DNA of 64,000 nt from Tribonema minus (lineage: Eukaryota; Sar; Xanthophyceae; Tribonematales; Tribonemataceae): contig JAFCMP010000165.1 in NCBI GenBank assembly GCA_017506865.1, forward strand, positions 62,001-126,000. Reading direction: 5' to 3'. The notes beneath the pieces are model-generated. The model was given only the letters and a program-made list of their open reading frames with translations. It was not told the DNA's origin and did no database searches. A program made the position numbers and the translations under genes. This document shows, piece by piece, positions 11,715-22,043 of the stretch. Position 1 is the stretch's first letter; each line of letters begins with the position of its first letter.

Positions 11715-14700
11715 CTGCCTATCAGGTTGAGCCCGGTGCTAGTGCTTCAGCGGCAGTTGCTGCATTGCGATCTCAGGCTGCAGCACGGCATTGCGACACG
11801 AGGACCATGAATGATGAGCAACAGTTGTCAACAGACACACTTTGCAAGATAAGGTGAGACTGCATCATGGAGGGCGAGCCGTGAATGTGTTTTGTTCTGC
11901 CTTGGTGATACGCTGGTTGGTAGCGCAGAGACTCCTCAAAGGAAAGTTTGACGCTACCGATAGCGCGAGGCTGCTTTCACGGCACGTGAATCAGTCAACA
12001 ATCATTCACGAGAGCTGAGCATGAACGTGGAACATCTGATTCATTTCTGAATCAGAGCTCATCCACCGGCACAAACCTCACAGCAAATGCGTGAGCGAAC
12101 CAACAAACCACAGAAAGAATCTGAATTTGGTGTGCACTCAGGCTCCATATGGATCCATGGCCTTGTCATGGAAGATCCAAGGGCACACCAAAGTCACTGC
12201 ACACCAGTGGCATGCCAGCACTCTACACGTTGATAATCAAAGTTCGAGACACAGCAGCAATATACTATAGTACACTGTTGCAATCACTGGTGTTCCTAGT
12301 CAAATGCTGGAGGCACGGTGAATGCGGCACACTGTTTGTGCCAGTGGGGTGGTGTACACGAGGTGTTTGAATGATACCATTACAATAGTATAGTACCACT
12401 AGTAATCTACTAGCAGTAACAGTACTTGCTACTTCAAAGTAGAAATCTACCAGCAACTGGCCATCAAGGAGCAGCGTTCTTGACAAGGACTCGCCAGGGA
12501 TATGTTAGGCACTAATACCACATGAGATGCTCAACACAAAGGTTGAATGAAATTGCTTTGCAAGGAGGCGGCCTTTTCTCACAGTGCTCAATGGGTCATA
12601 AACAGAGGGCCGATTAGGCCTAGCAGCTGCAGCCAGAGACCCAAGACAGACCAGGGTGTAATGAAGGTGTGCATCAGTGCAACGGCACTTGTCATCTGCT
12701 TGCAACCATGTGCGACGTGTGCCTCACCAGCAAACCATGATGTGCATGCCATAATAGGTAGGGTGACCACAAAAAAAGGCCACCAGGCCTAGAAAGGAAT
12801 GCTCAATAAAACACCCAGGCCTAATTAGGATCGGTGCTCGGTACGCTCCTAATTCTTGACTGACGGCCTAATTTGGCACATGACGGTATGCACCTCACCT
12901 CAGCTTAGGCCATATGGTATATTTTTATGTTGTTGAACTCTGTCTCAACATGACATATATGGCCCACCTGCATCCCCTAGGGCCTGCATAAATACAAGAC
13001 CATAAGTGCACAGCAGCAACTCTGCTTGCTAATTTTATCATTGCAGCAGAGGCCGTATCAAAGCTAGCCTCAGGCTGTCTGTCAAAGTGGCTGCAGCAGA
13101 CTCTAGGACTCGGAGGACATGGCACCGGTCCAAGGCCGGGAGCCCCTACAGCCAACTTGAAGGCATTACCTCTGGCCCTTGTAGATTGGTATATGATCAT
13201 AATCAGCACAGTTCAGTGAAGTCTTGAAGGCACAATTGTGCCTTCTCCCGAATCCACGTCGATCTGAAGCCCGGCCACAATCAAGTCCCCCAGCACGTCC
13301 ACGTCGATCTCAAGCCGCCAACCCGCAGCTTACACACGGCGCAGCGCAGTCACACCCATTGCTCTTCGCTGCAAATACTTGTTATGCGCTCATGCACGAT
13401 GGCCATGGCCAAGCATCTCGTCTTCTTTGGTCCTCGTGCTCGTGGGGCTCAAGGCGTCCTGTTTCATTCAAGATGAAGTGTCCTCAATCGATGGCTCCTG
13501 CATGTGAAGATTCTACGGCGAAGTCAGAGACTATGGTGCAGAACCTGTCTGGCGAGCGTGGTTGCTGCCGATCGCCAGGTCGTACTCATGATGAGTAACT
13601 CATCCACACTCTCCAGAAGGTGCAACGGCAGAAACCCTAGTTAGCTCGACTGCTAGGGTTTGCCTCGAGGAAGCACTTATGAAGCAGGACCGGTGAGGCG
13701 TGGTTGTGGCGAGGTGGAGAGCTCCTGGGGTGCTGCTGCTGCTGTGGTAAGAAGCACGCTGTTTGTTGTAGGTTCCCTGGCCGCCAACATGCTTGTGTTC
13801 AGTTCGTGTACCTGTGCCATGATTTCGATTAGAGCCTACACACGCAGACTCTGTAGAGCTGCGATAACACTGAAAGAGAATACTCAACTGACACAGAGCG
13901 CTTCGCTCATTCATGACAGTGACACTGCTGTTGTATCCTACAGGTAAAACCTGTACGTGGGCTGCTTACTGGACAGCTGGAGCCTCAAGCCACCGGCTCA
14001 ACTGCTCTGACTGGCAGTTTTTCTGGGACTTGGCTAGGTGAGTACGTCCTCTTGGAGTCCGTTGCTGACTGCTGGCGAATGCTTGCCACCTGAGAAACAC
14101 GCATTGTAGGCCCAACGAGCTGGCGAGTCTCTTCTGAACCAAGGTTGGCGAGGCACCAACCTGGTTCTGAATCAGCTGCCTGGACCAGGTGCTGGATAGC
14201 AAACAGCCTGAGTTGAAGGAACATCATGGCAGGTTTCCGTTGGGGGTGTGGTTGACGAAGCAGCTGCACCGCGTCACTGCGCTACGAGTTTCACAGCTAC
14301 TGTTGAGATCAATCCAATCTTACCCCAGCCCCTGGGGTTCCTATAAGTTTCACAGTAAACTGGAAACAGTTTCAGTTTCGTGTAAGAAGATTTGAAATTC
14401 GCTCAAGGAGGGCCCCCCGGGGCCTAGCATTCTGCAGCTTCAAGAAGTCAAAATCTGAGTTTCTTCTCGGAGACAGAAGCAGAACACACGACTGCATGTC
14501 CCGCTTGACGGTCATGTACTGCCCTTTTGAAGGAGTTTTGAGGTCCCTGTCCTAATTGCGCCTGGTGCTTTTTTTGTGTATCCTTATTCAGTGTCCAAGT
14601 GCTTTTTTTGGCCATTCTAAATCTTTGACCGACAGGCTTCATTTGGCACATAACGGTATACTTACTCTAGTATATATAAGCTAGCTTCAGCTCTTCTGAC

Positions 14701-15058
14701 AATGACGTCCGACACACATGGAGCTTACACCAGTAATGCGATGCCAGGGATCTCCTCGTCTGAGAACTTGGTCAGGTTTGCGAATACAGTGCACTTGGAC
14801 GACAATACGCCCAGGGGGGCGCAATTGCACGACATTGTTTTGCAATGCCGCATGATGTCTCGCAATCAATTAAGGACAGTTGCACCTATATGCCAGTACA
14901 GGCCCCTGAATTCACGCACAGCTGTGTCACAGAATAGAAACAGGGCTCGCCATGGTTGCATCAGCACAGCTATGAAATGATGGCAATACTGAACGCTGCC
15001 TCACGCGCCTTGATGCCATTGATGGGGACTTGAAGGTCATGCATGCAGGATGACACAA
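11715..15058. other. Gene-poor interval
   Basis: No gene recognised. At about 12988-13012 a short piece (CCTGCATAAATACAAGACCA) resembles the 3' end of the retroelement described at 59403-61915, too short to call. The interval probably carries the promoter of the MYB gene that starts at 11714. Open frames here have no family resemblance and no matching splice chain. Confidence 0.4.
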
Positions 15059-15129
15059 CTATGCCATATCATTTTTGTCACTGTGCGCGCCCAGGTTCTT
15101 GGCGATACAACGCATGTCGGTACCTGTAC

Positions 15130-15503
15130 GACACTGCACTGCAGCCGCACTCTTAGCGCCAGCAGCGGCGGCGGTTTTATCGCTTTGCGCGTGCGCGATG
15201 AGGGCGCGCTCAACCTGCAGCCGCCGCACTTCAGCTGCACGCACAGCCCGGTCTACTCCAGCACGCACTGCAGCGGCAGCGGCGGCGCGTGCTATAAAGG
15301 CGGTGCACGGGTGCGGCGAGCTTGACGACGGCGGCTGTGCCAACGAGACCATGCACCGGCCGGCATCAGCGCTGCGCGCCGCAACATCATGCAGGCAGCG
15401 GATTCGGGCGGCCGCTCTCATGGCGGCAGCAGCATCAGCAGGTGTACTGGGCGGCGCATGCACTGGCAGTGCGCCTGAAGAGCAGCAACGCGTCCGCGAC
15501 TGA
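15130..15503 (-). CDS. GC-rich putative exon, unknown protein
   Basis: An isolated GC-rich island in AT-balanced surroundings. On the minus strand the frame is open from about 15610 to 15059; a plausible core runs from a CTGTCAG acceptor near 15504 to a CAG/GTACCG donor near 15130. The product is Ala/Arg-rich and helical (for example RAAEVRRLQVERALIAHAQ), suggesting a coiled or helical segment. The opposite strand also has an open frame, as is common in GC-rich coding islands. No domain recognised. Islands of this composition elsewhere in the window are real exons, which is the main argument. Confidence 0.3.
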
Positions 15504-15610
15504 CAGGCGCAGCATACGGTGGTGCTCAATTGGCGCACAAGCAAACGCGGGCGTGGCCATGGCGCGCAGCCACCGCACACATCAGCAGCAAGTGTGCATA
15601 ATTGCTCCAA

Positions 15611-17631
15611 GAGGCTACCTCAGCATTGCCATCAGCAATCAGGCTGCGTATAGCGCGTGTGCGCAAGTTGAACCATGCATGCTCTACTAGGCTAGTGCAG
15701 CATTTTGTCCCACCAGCTATCAGGACAGCTGCGGATAGCGCATGTTGCGCTGATGTTTGTAGGACGCAGACGGCAGCAGCTCTTCGATGCGCCATGTACA
15801 CGTGTCTTGTTATGAGCGCAGCTTGAGCAGCTTGGCTCATGGGAGGCGCTTTCAGCAGCTGTGACTGTTGCACATGGCAGTGCTCAGCCCATTGTTGCAT
15901 GGAGCTGCATACAGTATGATGTTTGCAGGGTCACCGTTGGGCCTGCATGCTTGAGACACAGCACCCTACTTGATAGCATCAGCAGTGTAGTGTCTGCTGG
16001 GGGCGAGTGTCGTACGGGCACTACCAAGACAGTTGTATCGACTACACCCGGGCGCACAACTTGAAACCTAACCGCCCACCCAACCTAACCGCCCACCCTT
16101 CTAGTTCATCCATACATGCGCAATTCTTCAGCGCGTGTTCCACAAGCGCTGGGGGGGAGACATATTGGGCAGCGCCATCATATTGGGTGCGCATACTACA
16201 GCACAATCGCTGAAGGAGATATGCTGCGCATGCTATTATGTCGGGGGCGAGTACATAATATCTAGAGTTAGCTGCATAGTGCCATCATGTCAGGTGTGCA
16301 GCCAGCAAGTATTGAAGTTGTTTGCAGCCACAGTGTAGCTGATAGACGTCAGGGTGCGCCTCAAACTTGCGCATGACTTACCACTTGAGTTGTGCGGGGA
16401 TGCGCCATGCAGGGGGCGTGTGTTGTGAAACGACTCAAGAGGGGACTATTTGACCATAATCTGCCACAGCAGATGCTGCATGGTAATCAGAAGACACCTT
16501 TACCCAAGCTATAACCTTAGCGCCTTGCTGCTGCTACGTTCTTGCCGGCCATGGGTGCACCTTCAGCCTCGGGCTATTTGTACGGAGTTATGGTGGACCC
16601 CCTTTCCCACGGCACACAGGAGGTTGCTGGGTCGAGGTAGGAGCAGGTCAGATAGTCAACAGCTACATATTTCACAGCATACACACATCAGGTGACTGGC
16701 GTACCCCACTACAGTCTCCACATCACATTACAAGTTCATGAATGTGCTGACACGCTGCCCCACAAACTTGAAGGGGAGACTCTCATGTACCACGGTTTGC
16801 CAATAGCCTCCAGCAAATCCATTGAGGAAAGTGTTGGCAACAGGTACTCCCTGTATGGGGTAGGATTGAAAGCAAGCTTAATCACCGAACCCCCTACAGA
16901 GGCCTCGGTGCAAAGGCGTGGCAATTAATTAAGCCGTATGCGCCCACTGCCGCGCGAGTGAGACAAGATGATTCATTGATGAAGCATGACTGTCATGACT
17001 GCAGTCTGAATCTGACTCTGCCAGTGACGACGTGCACGCTTGGCGACAAAACATTTCAAGCGCATGCACAGGCATACCATCTGCACACTAGTTACAGTTG
17101 TTTTGACTGGTACATACCTGAAGTACATGCGGCCGCTGCTTAACAATCTGCAGCTGCTAATGAGGAGCAGGCTGCCAGCGTGTCAAGCTGCAATACAGAA
17201 GAGGCTGAATCTGCAACGTCAGAGGTAGTTTGTGCGTACCATGTTGGGCTAGACAACGTCAGCAAGCGTTCCCTCCACTACCACCCCCTCAAGGTCGGCA
17301 ACCATCATCCAGGGGAGATTGAAATGCGAGAGACTATTGCCCTGATGAACCCTGAGCGTGCGCGCATAACCTTGTGACTGTAAGATCAACAATACAAGTA
17401 TCACCACAAACATGCAGTATTACTGCTGGGAGCCCTAGGGGCCAAGCCAGCGGCCCAAGTGGACATGCAGCAACAGCAGTGGTGATCAATGATGTGGTGC
17501 CTCACTGACAGTGATGCAGCGGTGATGCAGCAACGCACTTGCAAACCTCATGTCACTGCGTCAGCTGGTCAAATATATGTACATTGAAGTTTGAGGTGTG
17601 TGTACGAGAGCTAAGTAAGCTCGCAGCTGCC
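15611..17631. other. Interval without recognised gene
   Basis: A balanced minus-strand frame at 16924-16736 (containing SVIKLAFNPTPYREYL) could be an exon of the broken gene to the right but has no clear splice borders. A small tandem repeat of CTAACCGCCCACC lies near 16068-16099. Nothing else stands out. Confidence 0.3.
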
Positions 17632-18488
17632 TCAGACGCCTGCACCCGCAACTGTGCCTGCCACAACGCCATCATACGGGTGAGGGCACTCGTACGTGCA
17701 TGTCAGAGTGAACAGCTCTTTCACTTCCGCAAGAAACCAATTGTAGTCGGGGTGAGAGAACCTATTCGACACATAAACCCTGATGCCGCCTTTGAAGTCC
17801 ATCACCTCCAGTCTTAGGCCTGTCGCTTTATTCAACAATTTCATGCACCACGCACTCTTCCAAGCGTCTGCCCCTACGATCAAAAGGTCTTCCCCGTTGG
17901 AGCTCCAGTCAGCAGACATCAAGTGTATGCACTGCAAGCGATACAGCACGAGCGCGGAGCTGACAACATCCTCAATCTCTAAGTGATGCGTGCACAGGTC
18001 GAAAAATTGCCACAACACCTCAATTTCATCCGTGTGCCGATTGAGCGCTACGAACGCGATATGCAAGTCGTCCACGCGTCCCTGATATTTGAAGTCTTGC
18101 TGCCTCTGCCACTATCCGGCTCACCGCCACTGCCCGCTTGCGCTGCTCCTCGCCGACACGGTATGTTATCATCGGCGGTTTCAACAAATAGCTGCGGTCT
18201 TGCGAACGCTCTCGCTCCCACCTCCTCTCCCGGCGGTCGTAAATGCCCCTAAATGCCTCCGATGGTCTCGATGCTCCTCGTGGCGATCTGCAGCAGCGCC
18301 TGGTGAGGCAGGTCGCGAAGATCTGCTGTATCGCATTGATGGTACATGATCACGTCTAGGCACAGGTCCGCCAGAGTTTTTACCACGTAGTAGGAGCCGT
18401 CAGGTGCGCCATCGTTATCATCGCTCTCATCGCTCCCCGTCTCTGGAGCGCCTATGTCGACTACCATCACCTCCGGGACCACATTCAT
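17632..18488 (-). pseudogene. Hypothetical protein gene, apparently broken or finely spliced
   Basis: Reading on the minus strand, an ATG at 18488 opens an acidic N-terminus followed by a helical segment (KTLADLCLDVIMYHQCDTAD, then LRDLPHQALLQIA) and stops at 18249. A 10-base tandem duplication (GGCATTTAGG then GGCATTTACG) sits exactly there; reading through with one unit continues as IYDRRERRWERERSQ. A third balanced segment, 18075-17632, contains VDDLHIAFVALNRHTDEI and NGEDLLIVGADAWKSAW, and is reached after a further frame change that could be a short intron (GGATAG/TGGCAG acceptor). The LRDLP segment faintly recalls F-box-associated helices, but no family was identified. Either a pseudogene or a gene with small introns. 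Confidence 0.4.
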
Positions 18489-19949
18489 GCCGTGGTCAAG
18501 CGATGGCAGTTGCTGCTGTGGAGTTTGCTATGTATCAGGCGCCAGACAACGCTGCCTCTTTGCTGGGCCTGCGACTATGGTTACTCTGCTGCTCTCTCTC
18601 TCTCTCTTTTTTTTTAGTCTTCGTTTATTCTGGAGGAGAGGTACTTGGGGCTAGGGCTAGGGTTTGGAGTTAGACACCTCTTCGCTTCGCACCCACCAAT
18701 TGTGATGATAATCAACTTGGGAGGCAAAAAATCCTACAAAAGATACAAGTTATGCAGCTCTTGTAATTGTGCATTGTGCAGTACGTGTGCTCATTGCGCC
18801 TCTTCATGTACGCTCAGTCGAATGCACTGGCGGGCGTCCAATATGGCAGCCAGGCCAGTTGCGGTGAAAACTTACCAAGACTGGATCTTCCGCGTCTCTT
18901 ACACCTACATGGATCAAACCCCTCAAATGCTGACCCTGGAGTGTGATATTCCTATACCCGAGCGCCTTCAATGTGTGCCAGGTACTCTGTGATGACAACA
19001 TCACATAGTGCCTGCAAGCATCATGACATCCTTCCAGCCTGAGGCCATCATGGTTCGGTTCAGGGTTAGGCCTTCGGCCACAGGCAGGCATGGCTGTTCT
19101 TCCTGCTGCACATCCCTGATGATCTGATTGCATGTCCGGATTTGGCACTTTCAAGCATGACGTACTTTGTACAGCGGTTTCAGCAAGCGGCTTCGCATCC
19201 TAAGAGGTGCAGGCAGCACTTACATGCTATGATCACATACCACAGCACTTACCCTATAACTGAAGTAGAGCATGCGATTTCAGGGATTGCTATGCACTGC
19301 AGGTACACGACAAGGGACTGCCATTTGCCGTTCAGCAGACAACCGACAGACAATATGTGCTGTGAGAGACAGCACAGCAGCAGAATCGGCACTGGCGTTG
19401 TATTTGCTGCGATGCAAGCATATGTCGGCATGCAGTCGCGAACGTACTCAGGTACTACGTGCTTGCATGGGTTTCAACAGCACTTACAAAACTGAGTTCA
19501 CTGGCATGGACCCATGCAGTAGCATGTAACTGTGTCAAGACGGCTCGGCCGTCAGATGTTGTGTCAATTCAATTGTTTACCCAGCTCTTGGACCATGCAA
19601 AACTTTCTGCTTTCACCATGGCCTGAGGCAACGTGTGCCATATGTGCGATGTCCTCTGGTGAGCAGCTTGTGCACGTGTCCAACAGTACACTCGCTTTGT
19701 CCTGTACTATAGTATACAATATATGAGCACTGTTATCGCTTCGATACATGCCCATGCCACCCACGTCCCGCCCTGCCAGTGTTGCAACACAATTGTGTTG
19801 TACTGCATTTATTCAGCAGTTCTTGCAAGGTTTGCCTCTGCCCTCTCTGTCCTCAACACTACGTATATGTACGCAAGTACAATCCCGTCGCAGGACGCCC
19901 TGCATGCATACCCTTCACAGATTTTTACTCGAGCTTGGTTGCTACCTAC
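18489..19949. other. Interval downstream of the SET gene, no gene recognised
   Basis: Holds a TCTC-rich run followed by a T-run at about 18590-18616, a GGGCTAGGGCTAGGGTTT stretch at 18649-18667, and otherwise ordinary spacer. The 3' untranslated region of the SET-domain gene should lie at the right end. Confidence 0.4.
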
Positions 19950-21548
19950 CTACCTGCCAGCAGCCAGCTTCAGCTTGGCGCACACGTTCTTGAGGTGCCC
20001 CTTCCAAGCGCGCCTCTGGCACCCCCGCCCGCAGTAGCGCACACAGCCGCACGCCGTGCGCAGCCCCCCGCGCGGGACCCCCGTGCCACACACTGCGCAC
20101 TGCGGCGGCGGCGACGCAGCAGCGCTCACCGGCAGGCCGAACGCCACCGTCATCGCCAGCACATGCTGATCCTGCGACCCAAAGGACAGGGCCAGCAGCG
20201 GCACGTGGCGCGCCAGCTGGGCGCCCAGCGCAGCGTCCGCCACCGCCGGCGTCAGGTCCGCGCTTTCCACCGCGGCGCAGCCGCTCGCGTTGCGGAATGC
20301 CCAAAGCGCAACGTGCAGCGCGGCGCTGGCGCTAACAGGTGCGTGCGCACGCGGGCCGCACCTGCCAGGCTGAGTGCCAGCGCCGCTGCTGGCGGCGGCG
20401 GCGCCGCAGCAGCCCGCGTGCGCGCACTCCATCAGCTGCAGAGTGCTGCTGCCGGCGGCGGCGCTCTGGTTCTGGCGCAGGTGGAGCTCCGCCATGTCGA
20501 TGTCACCTTCGTCCGCGTCAGCTGCCGCCATCGGCGAGAGCAGCTGCGCCACCTGCGTGCCGTACAGGTTGGCAAGCGCACGCCAGGCCTGCTGAGCAAT
20601 GCTGTGTGCAGGACACAGCTCCTCCTGCGCTGCTGCGGCGACAAAGCGCAGCTGGGCGGCGGCGCCCGGCGCCATGCAGTTGCCCTGAATGCGGCGCTCC
20701 GCGTTGCGCAGCTGCAGCGACAGCGCACTAACAGTTGTCAGGCTGGGTTTCATGTCCTCGCTGGCGAAGGCGCGCGGGCACGTTGAGCACTGCCACTGTG
20801 CCGTCTCGATGCCCGGCACGTCACCTGTTGCAGGTGTGGCAGGGTAGGTAGGTAGGGCATAGCCGGTGCACCCCGTCCCCGGGCAGCGCAGGCCACCGGT
20901 GGGGTCTGGCGACGTGCATTGAGGGCAGACGCAGAGGTAGTCTTGCGTGCGTGCCAGCTCCTTGCGGCGTTCCTCTGTGGACTTGGTGGCGTCGACGTAT
21001 GCTATGGTGACCAGCTCGCCAGCTTTGATTGGGCGGATAGCCCTGAAGGTGAGGTAACCAAGAGGGGCCTGGGTGGTTTGGATGCAGTTGGGATCGCAGG
21101 AGTGGGCCGCCTGGGACTCCATGTGAAACAGCTGCGCAGAGCCTGTTGGTTTGAGGCTGGACGAGGGAGCTGCGAGCTCCGCTGCCGTGCTGGCGCTGGT
21201 GTGGAAGGCGTGCGCGTTGAAGGCGGCGATGCTGAGGACATTGAAGGTCGTCTCCAGGTCGACGACACGACGGTTGTTGGCGTGGATCTGGTGCGCCGAC
21301 TTCAGCAGGTCATCTAGCATCGCCTGACAGTCTTTGAGCTGAGGAGCCTCGCCATACCTCACATGGTCCATGTCAAGCAGCGCATTTTGTGAATCGGCTG
21401 GCATGGCCACATACTTACGGAGCAGGTCATCGTAGCTGCTGAACACCAGCAGCGGCTTCTCTCGATGTACCACGCCTCCAACGTCAACGTCAATGTCTTC
21501 GGCGGCGGTCAGCACTCGATTTGCACCCTGCTGCATGCTTACCGCCAT
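19950..21548 (-). CDS. SET-domain protein with C-terminal MYND-like zinc finger (SMYD-like)
   Basis: Intronless, 532 residues. The start at 21548 places the first SET strand (NRVLTAAEDI...VVHREKPLLV) at residues 10-35. The cofactor-binding and catalytic segments follow: AHSCDPNC (residues 148-155, the usual NHSCxPN with Ala for Asn), IKAGELVTIAYVD (174-186), and a post-SET zinc site DYLCVCPQC (203-211). The middle is helical and Ala-rich, as in SMYD C-terminal domains. The last ~45 residues carry CAVC, then CGC, YC, C, H and C in MYND order (CAVCGTGVPR... CVRYCGRGC ... HLKNVC), with one spacing (CxC) shorter than canonical. In animal SMYD proteins MYND interrupts SET; here it is at the C-terminus. 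Expected activity: lysine methylation of histone or other proteins. Long plus-strand frames here are shadows. Confidence 0.88.
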   Translation of the reverse strand: MAVSMQQGANRVLTAAEDIDVDVGGVVHREKPLLVFSSYDDLLRKYVAMPADSQNALLDMDHVRYGEAPQLKDCQAMLDDLLKSAHQIHANNRRVVDLETTFNVLSIAAFNAHAFHTSASTAAELAAPSSSLKPTGSAQLFHMESQAAHSCDPNCIQTTQAPLGYLTFRAIRPIKAGELVTIAYVDATKSTEERRKELARTQDYLCVCPQCTSPDPTGGLRCPGTGCTGYALPTYPATPATGDVPGIETAQWQCSTCPRAFASEDMKPSLTTVSALSLQLRNAERRIQGNCMAPGAAAQLRFVAAAAQEELCPAHSIAQQAWRALANLYGTQVAQLLSPMAAADADEGDIDMAELHLRQNQSAAAGSSTLQLMECAHAGCCGAAAASSGAGTQPGRCGPRAHAPVSASAALHVALWAFRNASGCAAVESADLTPAVADAALGAQLARHVPLLALSFGSQDQHVLAMTVAFGLPVSAAASPPPQCAVCGTGVPRGGLRTACGCVRYCGRGCQRRAWKGHLKNVCAKLKLAAGR

Positions 21549-22043
21549 ACCGCTATACTGCTCCTACACAGCTGTTCATGCTCTGCCATGAGCTTGGGCT
21601 CTTGCTTACTCGCCACGATGTGCTTGCACTTGCACTTGCTGCACTCACGTGAGCAGGTGACTCGCCGCACTGTGCTGTATCACGCATCCATGTAGGTCCA
21701 GAAGCACGAGACCCCCGCCGGCTGGTTGATGGAACAAGCAACCGCAAGATTCATATGTAAACAGCATGAGGAATGTTGCCAATGCCCATAAGCACAAGTG
21801 CCACACGGGACGTTGCAACAGGCTGGTCAAGACGATGATTGTGTACACGCCTACAGCATTTTGTCCTAATTGACTCTGTGAGCACCACAAGCATAACACA
21901 CGTCGGCCCATGAGCACATTACGACAACCATCGTAAAAACGTACTGCATCGTTGCCCCCTCCCCCCCAAAATCGCCTATCGCTTTTGTGTGTACGCGTGT
22001 GCGCCTCTTTGAGCAGTGCTCTCTAATCCCCCCTGCCCCCGTG
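21549..22043. other. Spacer between SET gene and carrier gene
   Basis: About 500 bp that hold the likely promoter of the SET gene (left side) and the 3' region of the carrier gene (right side; C-rich tract at 22085-22111 lies within its last codons). A minus-strand frame at 21660-21550 with clustered Cys/Lys codons reaches the SET start but is closed by stops in the phase needed to join it, so I did not extend the gene. Confidence 0.4.

Noticed and set aside
19779-20786. Plus-strand 335-codon frame
   Set aside because: Arg/Ala/His-rich shadow of the SET-domain gene on the opposite strand.
21550-21690. Upstream exon for the SET gene with a Cys/Lys cluster
   Set aside because: The only phase that would join to the SET frame contains a stop, and the intervening 15 bases are too short for an intron.
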